Below, piece by piece: positions 19,860 to 28,964 of a DNA stretch of 64,000 nt. Source of the stretch: Agrostemma githago (taxonomy: Eukaryota; Streptophyta; Magnoliopsida; Caryophyllales; Caryophyllaceae); the NCBI GenBank assembly GCA_958450325.1, contig OY288246.1, positions 40,229,619 through 40,293,618 on the forward strand. Direction: 5' to 3'. The notes beneath the pieces are model-generated. The model had not been told where the DNA came from, did not search any database, and saw only the letters and a list, made by a program, of their open reading frames with translations. A program made the translations under genes and the position numbers. The first letter of the stretch is position 1, and every line of letters begins with the position of its first letter.

Positions 19860-21710
19860 GATCGAATGTGACAAAAATCAAGTTGGAAATCGGTTGAGTA
19901 AAGTCGAAAGTACGAGCTTGGGGCGGAAGGAGTCGCGCGTTCGATTTTTGAAACGAATGAATCGCCCTCCCTTTCCTTCGTAGCCTTTAAACGAATCAGA
20001 GGGTCAAATTTCCAAACGCTTCAGCGAGGGCGTCCGATTTTCAGAGCGCAGAGGATTAGGCAATGAGTTTCAAGGGACCCCAAAACCCGCGCTTGACATT
20101 GCAGTCCAAAACACAACAAAAGTAACCCAGACGCAATATTCAATACCCATGTGACGCACCTCCGCATGCTAAACACAATAAGCAAGGATGGGACAATTTA
20201 GTTCTCCCCAGCGGATTAACCAAACCTTAATACGCCTCCTGACAGGATAATTATAGTGACTCTACCTCTCCCCTAGTGGAATAAGCACGAAATGCCCAAC
20301 TAGTACATCAACTCGTACTAAAACCCATGGCGATCCAAATACGCTATCTAAGTAAAGCATCCCACCAACCGGCACAGCCCATCATGCAAACCCATTAAAA
20401 ACCCCAGCGACACCCATTAACTCGAAATGACCAAAATTCAAGCGCAAACCCATTATTCTAGCAACTCCCTAAGCACTTAATTCACATCCCCATAGGAGTC
20501 CCAAAAGCAAACGCAAGCCCAAGAACCAATGCAAACACCATTATGCACTCGCCAAGATTTTATGTGACAACCTTAACGAGTATCCAAAGCAATACTATCA
20601 CTAAGCCTAAACAATCACTCACATAAGCAAAAGGCCAGAGATAGTCGGAAACTATCTCAAAGAAAGCAATAGACCAGAGATAGTCAGAAACTATCCCAAA
20701 GAAAGCAATAGTCCTGGGATAGTCGGAAACTATGCCAAAGAAAGCAATAGTCCAGGGATAGTCGAAAACTATCCCAAAGAAAGCAAAAGTCCAGGGATAG
20801 TCCGAAACTATCCCAAAAAAAGAAAAAGTCTTGGGATAGTCGGAAACTATCCCAAAGACAGTAATAGACCAAGGACAGTTGTAAACTATCCCAAAGAAAG
20901 CAATAGACCAGATATAGTCGGAAACTATCTCAAAGAAAGCAATAGACCATGGATAGTCCAAAACTGTCCCAAAGAAAGCAAAAGTCCAGGGATAGTCGGA
21001 AACTATCCCAAAGAAAGCAATAGGCCAGAGATAGTCAAAAACTATCTCGAAGAAACCAAAAGACCAGGGATAGTCGGAAACTATCCCAAAGAAAGCAATA
21101 GGACAGAGATAGTCAGAAACTATCTCAAAGAAAGAATAGTCCACGGATAGTCGGAAACTATCCCGAAGAAAGCAATAGACCAGAGATAGTCGGAGACTAT
21201 CCCAAAGAAAGCAATAGGCCATAGATAGTCGGAAACTATCTCGAAGAAAGCAAAAGTCCGGGGATAGTCGGAAACTATCCCAAAAAAATGAAAGACCAGG
21301 AGCAAAGATCCGTTCCAAAGAGTAGGCCAGAGGTAGTAGGAAACTATCTCAAAGAAAGACCAAGAATAGATAGGATTCTATTCCGAAGAATTTAAATCTA
21401 AAACTTAATGCAACCACCCGGAAGAGACTAATTCAGAACGAATGCCCCATAAAAGACTTAAGCGAAAGGTCCATGTCAAAGCCCGAAACACTAATCAACT
21501 AAAACAACCCAGCCAAAGCAAGATAAGCAAGCACCAGGCCGGAGACAACCGCAGGCAAGGAGGTTAGATATGATTTCTAAGCCCTGGCTGACGAGCCCGA
21601 ATACGTAGTTCAACGGACTTAAAATGACCCGAGTGTATAACCACCAGGTTGTAAATCTAGATTGACCTGGGCGACTATACTTTAACTTTCGCCTTATCCA
21701 AGCATCAGTT
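19860..21710 (+). other. 3' UTR of Tat element A
   Basis: Non-coding in the plus direction. Its left part holds the upstream region of the antisense gene, with a TTTAAA at 19986-19991 about 130 bp before that gene's ATG. Its right part holds a 39-bp tandem array. Hypervariable repeat-bearing 3' UTRs are known for Tat/Ogre elements. I see no gene in it. Confidence 0.65.
20630..21360 (+). repeat. 39-bp tandem array with hairpin units (about 18 copies)
   Basis: The unit is roughly GGGATAGTCGGAAACTATCC followed by CAAAGAAAGCAATAGTCCA. Each unit contains a stem of about 8 bp around CGGAA. Some units read GAGATAGT with ACTATCTC and others GGGATAGT with ACTATCCC; a few are mismatched. Because 39 is divisible by 3, it leaves a long repetitive open frame on the minus strand, which I do not call a gene. 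Confidence 0.85.
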
Positions 21711-21724
21711 AAAGTGGAGGCTTT
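21711..21724 (+). promoter_or_regulatory. Polypurine tract of Tat element A
   Basis: AAAGTGGAGGCTTT directly precedes TGTAGACAACC, the start of the LTR. The equivalent before the LTR at 32830 is AAAGTGGCCTGGGGGCTTC. Confidence 0.6.
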
Positions 21725-22137
21725 TGTAGACAACCAGATTCTGACCTTGTGGCTGCGAGAGTGCCCGACAAACACCCGATGATGATCGAATTGCAACACG
21801 ACACGAGTTTACGGGTTTTAGATGGTTTTCTATAGAACAGATCAAATAATTACTTGGAAGAATTAAATCAACATCAAGATGGTCCTAGTCGTGTCATTAC
21901 GGCTGCGTCGACACTAATTAGAGTCAAATCCTACACTGGGGCACCGAATCGGTCCCGAAACACTCAAAGTCAAACCTGATTAAGTGCGTCAGGCGGAGCA
22001 AGCCTCGAGACGTGCGCCCGAGGCCCATCGGCGCAATGCGCTAGGTCACGGCGGAAACGTTAATGCCCAAGCAATGTATGAAATTACCTATAATCTCCAT
22101 TAGGAAAGTTTTGAAATTGAATCTTCAAAATTCTTAC
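21725..22137 (+). repeat. Partial Tat LTR head, tandem to the next LTR
   Basis: About 413 bp starting TGTAGACAACCAGATT. They match the first 413 bp of the LTR that begins at about 22138. The head of the LTR is therefore present twice in direct tandem, either by local duplication or by joining of two LTRs. Confidence 0.75.
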
Positions 22138-24260
22138 AGTAGACACCCAGATTTTGACCTGGTGGCTGCAGGGGTGCCCGACAAACATCCGATGACGATA
22201 GAACTGCAATGCAACGCAAGATTACGTTGTTTTAGATAGTTTTTCTATAGAACAGATCAAATAATTACTCGCAAAAAATTAACTCGACATCAAAACAGCC
22301 TTAGTCTTGTCATTACGGTCGCGTCGTCACTAATTAGAGTCAATTCCGACACCGAGGCCTCGAATCGGTCCCGAAATATGCAAAGTCAAACCCGAGTCAA
22401 CGCGTCGGGCCGAGCAAACCTCGAGACACGCTCCCGAGGCCCACCCTGCGCTCGACGTGCTAGGGTTAACGTAAATCCTTAATCCCCAAGCAACGTCAAT
22501 ATACGCATCTTCGTTTTGGAAAGTTTCGAAATCGGATCTTCAAAATTCTAGGCGGCTCACACTAGGTGTCCCAGTCTTCACGCGCATGACACCAGGCGAC
22601 TAAGTCCTGGTGCGCAAGTGGTCAAGCGTCCTTAAGGGCGATTTGAACTGTGCAAACGACTTTAAATGCCCCCTCATTTCATTCATTTCGACACAACTTA
22701 CGAATTTGTGAACCACTTCTCTCACAATTCGCTCTCCCCCTCTTTCTCTCTAACTTAGGTCGCACTCCAACACTAAGTACGATCCAGTTGATCGTTGTTC
22801 CGATAAGCAAATCGACGCTACTCCTCATTATTCGAGCATTCCACTCGAACTGAGGGGAACCTGCGCTTGCCAACTCCAAGCATAGCAGCGAAGCTCTGTC
22901 AGATTTACCGCAGAACCTACTGTAGTAGTGAATCTCTGCCGAATTTACCGCAGGACAAGCTAGAAGGATCCACCTCGAAGTCGAATCGTCACTAGGTCCT
23001 CGTCTAAACAAAACTTTACATTTTGCAATTTTATTATGCACTTCGATACTGTCAAATATGGACACTAGGTCCATGGCACGTTATAAACGCACGTAACGTC
23101 CTCAATTCAACCATAAGCACTAAAACATCCTAACTAAACCAAAGTAGTTCCGGGATGCGTTCTCAACCATCTATGCATTGTGTATCATTTAATGTACACT
23201 CCGAGGGTGCAACTCCTCACTACGTGATTTACTTACATTTTGCATTCACCGCTTTCGTATGATTTACCGCTTTTATGACCTTATAATCACATGCTCAATC
23301 ACCTAACATGGAATTCAAACGTAAACAAACTAAAACTGAACAAAGTGATGGTCGGGTTCCATATTAATCCCGGTGCTCACCGTACGTGGTTCGATGCATC
23401 CCTATTAATATCGAACCGATGCATCTTAAGCAGAATACCAGGTAAGGTATATCACGAGAATGACTAATATCAGTATTATCGCGTTAAACCCGATTTGGTA
23501 ATACGTGAAGTCGCATGGCCTGCTTTGTATTCTCTACTCTCCTACGTCCATCATTTCATGTCCTGCTTGTCACGTGAAATCGCATGGAAAGAATGTAAAT
23601 ACAACTACTTTGACGACAAAAAACTTACTTGTCCTTAAACAACCGACATAGCAAAGACATAGGGTTAAAACAACGGATGTTATCGCACTTCCGCCAAAAT
23701 TAAGGAACAAAGTTATCATCCCACCTATTGATTAGTAAAGGCCGCTATGTGCGGGCAGGATTGGTTATCGATGTCTATCGGACATTGGCTTCCCAATACG
23801 TACCCTCACCCCTTACTCAGAATCGACGGTTTCCGGATGTCCGAAACCATTGGCAATGAGAGTCATTTCAGGCATGGAGTGCTTAAGGGTACAAGTCTTT
23901 CTTTATCTTTAGGTCCCGTGCCACTCAACTTCGAGCCGGTTAAGGATCAAAGATGACTTGAACGGTTTCCGAGTCCCCATAATTGACTCGGTGGCGACTC
24001 TACAAGTCGGCAACGAATTTGGTTCACTAAAAAGGTCGTCTTACCAAACATATCGACCAACATTTACAACCACGTCTCGATCAATTCTAACGGAAACACG
24101 GGTGTCCGCATCCGTCTAGTACTATTCGAATTGTCAACCAAATCGACGTCCGACACATCGCTCCGTACGCGAGATCGGACCGGCCCCCGACGGGAGGAGG
24201 CCGCATAGACGTCCGCAACAAACCGAAGGTTTTGCCGGGCGGTGCGGACGGGCGTCCGCA
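22138..24260 (+). repeat. Tat-lineage LTR between element A and element B
   Basis: The start (AGTAGACACCCAG) is slightly damaged and the end is CGGGCGTCCGCA. To the left is a Tat 3' UTR with PPT; to the right are a primer binding site, leader and gag. The LTR thus serves as 3' LTR of one element and 5' LTR of the next. The region matching the TATA box of other copies reads CTTTAAATG, so the promoter is probably decayed. It includes the conserved block 23737-23880 and a PBS-like TGGCGACTC at 23992-24000. Confidence 0.8.
23737..23880 (+). other. Block strongly conserved among Tat LTRs
   Basis: AGGCCGC, TGTGCGGGC, GGCTTCCCAA, GTACCCTCACCCCTTACTCA and GGTTTCCGGATGTCCGAAACC occur in order. The same order is seen at about 34437-34580, 39293-39430 and 59815-59940, and inverted at about 27110-27245. 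Even the otherwise distinct solo LTR at 57644-60194 keeps it. GGTTTC and GAAACC form an inverted repeat around CGGATGTCC. Confidence 0.7.
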
Positions 24261-24263
24261 GTT

Positions 24264-24281
24264 TGGCGACTCCGCCGGAGA
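24264..24281 (+). promoter_or_regulatory. Primer binding site of Tat element B
   Basis: TGGCGACTCCGCCGGAGA lies 3 bp after the LTR end. The better preserved copy at 39844-39861 reads TGGCGACTCCGCTGGGGA. Tat/Ogre elements usually use tRNA-Arg; I infer the same here without a tRNA sequence to compare. Confidence 0.75.
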
Positions 24282-25979
24282 TTTAGAAACAAATTTCCAG
24301 CGATGGTGTAACTTGAACGAGGCCGGTGAAGCTCATTTACTAGTTGCTTGTTGTGGTCACTACGGGTTTTGGCCCTAAAAAGCCCACTCTAACCGATATT
24401 AGGACCAATCGACGTCTTTGCGGTAAGATCCTTTCGGCCACACGGAGAGACGCTAGATTGACGTTCCAGCCGTCCGAGGTAGCCACGTATTCCGTGGATG
24501 TACCAAACGAATGATGCTAAGCAAACGGTATGACACTGACCTCCCAGGTGACCTGTCGTCACCTAAGCAAAGACTATTAGTGGGCGGTAGCTTACCCTAA
24601 CCTACCCGTGTCTGCATCCTGCATGAGTGTACGCATTCCTAGTTATGTGTAGCGTGTTTGACAACCCGAATAAAACATTAAAATCAGGATTCAACCACGA
24701 CAACATATTCAACCGCACCCAACTCCATTTTCGAAAAAGGACATCTTTTCAAAACCACGTTTTAAGTGTCGATGCTCCGACAAATTAAAATTACTTTCAA
24801 AAGCATTTTAGTGCCGTCACCATGGCCAATTTTACACTCATCACTTTCAAAAGATACTTTTTGAGCACCATTAGTTCGGACAAAATTAAAACTCGTCATT
24901 CTCAAACAACAACGACGTATCGTTATCATCACCAAAATCCCAACTAATGGGATTGAGGTGCCTCATATGGTCACATTTTTGATTTCAAAACATTCACACA
25001 CATAAACACCATTACTACCGCCAAATTCCAAACCAATGGGACCCAGGCGAGTAAAACGGTTGCATTTTGTTCTTCAAAACACTTTTTAGCACATGCCGTT
25101 AACATACCGAAACTTCAATTAATCAAGTCGAGGAACCCAAAACGGTTATACACAAGGAACATTTTGTTCTTACACACCGTCACCACCATCGAAAGTTCCA
25201 ATCAATGGAATCGACGAGCATGGTAGCACGTTTTAAAAGTTTTTCTAAAAACACTTTCACCACCTAAATTATGTAATAAGAATCTGGTCACACCTCCAAA
25301 GCACCATCACAGGCGCCACGTTCTCTCACGAACACCTTCTACACTGCGAACTTCGAAATTATAATTAATAGTAGTCTCGATAAAAACGCAACGTCGTAAT
25401 TTTTCAAAGCCAGTTTTTCTAAATCCGCGCTTCCTTTTACAAAATTACAACTTACACTTTTGTTACTGTCAAATATTCGACGCTCACATAGCAACACTTT
25501 TCGACACATCACGAGCGATGTCACTAAACCATCGCCATATCGATTTTAAAAAAATCCCACTTTCGAAAAGGTTGCTTTCAAAACCCATCCATTTTTGAAA
25601 ACATCAAAACTCTTTGATTCTGAGCCAGGATCGAGATCAGTTCCTTACGTCGTATAACCATGTGATTAACTTTCTGCGTTAGCTACTAAGGTCACCTTCG
25701 CCCGAGGTCTTACATTTTCGGTCGTCTCATCTCGGGAAGTCCTCTCCTTTAAATCTCACCCTGTGATTTATGTCAATTCGTCTCGTTCTAGAGATACAAG
25801 TCTATTAGGCATGTCGCCAAACACACCAAGAGTCTAAAGCACCCGAGTCCCTAACCCGACGGCCGCGAGCACGCACAATTCAAAGGGTCTCATTTCCGTG
25901 TCGCTCACCTGCGAGCAATCCTTGAGTCTTTAAGCCATCAGGTAGATCCACTCTCATCAATACCACCCCTTCCGCAGTC
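24282..25979 (+). other. 5' leader of Tat element B
   Basis: Non-coding, aligned by eye with 39862-41402, 43531-43672 and 53271-53392 of the other plus-strand Tat element. It provides uninterrupted empty sites for two insertions in that element: CTTACATTTTCGGTCGTC at about 25710-25727 (CACTA) and around 25857-25862 (Athila). It contains the repeat units listed separately. Confidence 0.75.
24930..25215 (+). repeat. Leader repeats with stem-changing hairpins
   Basis: Loose tandem units of about 85-90 bp. Each carries a short inverted repeat around an ANYAA loop: AATCCCA-ACTAA-TGGGATT (24936-24954), a weaker TCCA-ACCAA-TGGG near 25027, ACTTCA-ATTAA-TCAAGT near 25112 with one mismatch, and TTCCA-ATCAA-TGGAA near 25197-25211. 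Related units are at 40515-40890. Confidence 0.6.
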
Positions 25980-26705
25980 ATGTCATAAGATTCAAGCGTA
26001 GACGCGAATAACCATAGTGGGGATGATGCCGGGCAGTCCGGGGATAACACCGTAGAAACCTTAGCTAATATGATCCGGGACTTACATGCCACCATCATTA
26101 CCATGAACGCATCAATAAACAACATCGATTCCCGCCTAGGCTACCTGGAAGATAAGGCCTCTGATGAATACCATAACCGGGTCCTCAACAAGATCCTTCT
26201 AACACCCTTAGGAAGTGTTCCCATCAGAATTACCCCTAGTGATCCCGTTACACCACCCCAAGACGACATTCTTTAGTATGCCATGAGTCGCATAGACTTT
26301 TTTGAAAATCAAATGCGCCGAAACCAAGGCAACAATGTCCATCTTGAAAACCACCAAAAGTTTGAAATGGTGAACGACCAGCTACCAGAAAACTTTTCCC
26401 TAGCTGACATACCAAAGTTCAAAGGAACTGAGGAGCCCCTCAACCATTTTCGAGCCTTTAAGGATTACATGGCCATTAAGGGGGTCAAACCCAGTCTTTT
26501 CGCTAGGATATTCCTATCCTCTTTAGGCGACACACCTCGATACTGGTTTTACTCCCTTGACCCCAAAAAGATATCCACCTAGGATGATATCTCCATAGAA
26601 TTCGCAAAGCAATACGCAGATAACTCTGAAACACAAATCACCATCCAAAGCCTCGAAGTCCTTTCCCAAAATGAGAAGGAAGGCTTCTCCAAATTTCTGA
26701 CTAGG
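25980..26705 (+). pseudogene. gag: Tat-lineage gag, broken, element B
   Basis: The frame starts at ATG 25980 and carries in-frame stops at about 25986, 26274 and 26580. Recognisable gag blocks are IPKFKGTEEPLNHFRAFKDY, MAIKGVKPSLFARIFLSSL and TPRYWFYSLDPKKI, typical of Tat/Ogre gag. It is cut at 26706 by an inverted Tat LTR fragment, and all of protease, RT, RNase H and integrase is missing before the antisense genes. The truncated gag cannot give a working capsid. Confidence 0.85.
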
Positions 26706-27245
26706 TGTGGACGTCCGTCCGCACCGCCCGGCGCCCTGTGCGCGCTCAAGGGGGACCGACCCGATTTCATCGCGGCGGCCACCCACGCGGTCCCTTCCCG
26801 GTCGGGGGCTGGTCCGATTTCGCGTTTGGGGCGATGTGTCGGACCTCGATTTGGATGACGATTCGGACTTGTACCAGACGGGTGCAAGCACCCTTTTTTT
26901 TCCGTTGGAAACGATCGAGTCGTGGTTTTAAATGTTTAAAGGTCGATATGTTTGGTAAGGCGACCTTTTTAGTGAACTAAATTCGTTGCCGATTTGTGGA
27001 GTCGCCACCGAGTCAATTATGAGGACTCGGAAACCATTCAAGTCAACTTTGATCCTTAGCCGGCTCAAAGCTGAGGGGCACGGGACCTAAAGATATAGAC
27101 TTGTACCCTTAAGCACTCCATGCCTGGAATGACTCTCATTGCCAATGGTTTCGGACATCCGGAAACTGTCGATTCTGAGTAAAGGGTGAGGGTACGTATT
27201 GAGAAGCCAACGCCCGCTAGACATCGACACCCAATCCTGCCCGCA
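26706..27245 (-). repeat. Inverted fragment of a Tat LTR (3' half)
   Basis: Read on the minus strand it begins at about 27245 in the conserved LTR block and ends at 26706 with the LTR terminus GGACGTCCACA. The 5' half of the LTR is absent. On the plus strand it follows a truncated gag, and on its right it abuts the exon of an antisense gene, so both edges are rearrangement points. Confidence 0.8.
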
Positions 27246-28227
27246 CAATCTGCCACCATAAGACTGTCCATCTGATACCCACTTGCCTATTATCCAAGTA
27301 AGAATGCCATTCTTCTTCGGTATAATCGGCGCTCCATACCTGCACCATCTTGCGACCCGTGAAGCCTTTATAGCTATAACCCTTAACGGACCGAGGAGGG
27401 TCCACCAAGCCAAGCCTTTTCTATAGCCAAACCTGCGCCAACCCTGACACGATATCAGACCTTCGAATTATAGCATATTTCAAACAAAACAACACAAACC
27501 TAACGACCACAAACAAAAAAAAGAAAGAAAAAAGCAACAACAAACAAAATATAGCATCCCACATATATACCTACAACATCATCCTAGAACCCCGAAAAGG
27601 AGCCCGACGCAGCCGGGCACGAGCATCAAGAACCAGAATAAGCTCGCCCAAAATGAGTAAAGAAGGCGACCGTCCATGTTCCATCCCCATTACGACGTCC
27701 AAAACCCGAGGATTACCCCAGCCATCAAATACTAACGCATCCTCGAAAAAATAGTAGCAAGCCACTGCAACGTTAAAAGCCCGTCTACAAGCTAGAGGTG
27801 AAACATCACGGGAACTCATTTATGAGAACACCCTAAATAGCAACCCCAGGTCGATACCATCCTTCCCAAAGAAAACATTGGCTTCCTCTAACAAAGAAAG
27901 GTCCAAAAAATGACAAAACCATTCCACAAAAGCATCATCTCCCAAAGGCACACAAGGCCGAACCGAGGACCACCCACCGATAGCATCTAGCTCCTCGGGA
28001 TAAAGGCAAACCCGACCCCCGGGAAAGGCAAAGACATGCCTTTTTGCATCCCAAAACTTAGTGCATGCTAACAAGAAGTCATCTTGCACCTTAACCTGAA
28101 AACAAGCACCCCAAACCCGCATATATAGCACTAATCCCACAACAATTAGGAAACTATGAAAATTTCCATAGACGGGATATGGGCCGCTCAAGCCCAAGCG
28201 CCCAAATCTCCAGCCGCCTGAGCCCAA
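27246..28227 (-). pseudogene. Second antisense extra gene of the Tat element (PMD-like), with stops
   Basis: Minus strand. Exon 28227-27571 reads LSGPYPVYGNF, FWDAKRHVFAFPGG, LYPEELDAIGGW, then after an in-frame TAA (27822-27820) MSSRDVSPLAC, LDVVMGMEHGRSPSLLILGE and GSRMML. A GTATAT donor (27570) and GCGCAG acceptor (27433) bound a 138-bp intron. The next exon reads VWL, KRLGLVDPP, GRKMVQVWSADY and ends at the inverted LTR piece. The codon before the donor is TAG where the Q of LLLQ-W would be expected, and another TAG follows VWL. The family resembles the extra ORFs of Tat elements related to the plant mobile domain. The 5' start is not resolved. Confidence 0.6.
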
Positions 28228-28964
28228 GCGACTCGGAGTCCATTTGCCTCAATCCAGGCGTCTTTTCCCAAGACAACAAAACCTCCATAAACCAAAAAAC
28301 TAAGATAGCAACCCCGTATTATCACCACAGTTACCACCTGGCATCTCGGACGTCAGGAACAACCCCCCCGAAGTAACTAAAACCCTTTCCGAGGACCGAA
28401 ATACCCACACAAGAGTTGCGAGGTCACGCGGATATTACATTTCACCCGCCGGATCCACCAGACTTAGACGTCTTTTCATTTTTTTTCTTTTAGGGGGATA
28501 CGCTACCCCACCTAGGCGTGTTGTAGCCTTTAACAGCATTGTCATGAATATATAGAAGTGGCCTAACTTTTTTTTCAGGTCTAACCTTTTATTTTTTGCA
28601 TCATTCTAAACATGAATGTCGGGACAACTGCACATGTCTCCCAACGCACGCTCAGTCGAAACATATTAATTTCTCACACTTTGCACGTCTCGAGTCAAAG
28701 CATTTAATCGACGTATTATCTGATCCAATTCCTGGCTCAAACTAACGTGTTTCAGAAAAATCCGAAAAACTGCTTTCGTACTCTCATGCAATCCTAATGC
28801 ACCTAAAACGTCCTAAAACACGACAAAATCGCAGATAAAACAACCATGAAGTAATTACTTGCCAACTTAGGTCAGCAACTCACAAAAACCAAAACATAAG
28901 ACTAAACTAATCAAACCCTAAAAGTTAAGTATATACAAAACCATATACAAACCAAGTTCAAAAA
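28228..28964. other. Spacer between the two antisense genes
   Basis: About 740 bp between the start region of the antisense gene ending at 27246 and the end of the antisense PMD gene. No domain is recognised on either strand. It may hold the promoter and first exon of the downstream antisense gene. Confidence 0.4.

Noticed and set aside
20560..21318. A 252-codon open frame on the minus strand with a 13-residue repeat (FFGIVSDYPW type)
   Set aside because: It is the translation of the 39-bp tandem array. Three divides 39, so the frame stays open by construction. No start context or homolog is known to me.
20630..21360. Regular repeats resembling a CRISPR array
   Set aside because: Units are contiguous without unique spacers, and the context is a plant retrotransposon.
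24263..26000. Possible host gene in the Tat leader
   Set aside because: The segment aligns by eye with the leader of a second Tat element and is non-coding in both.
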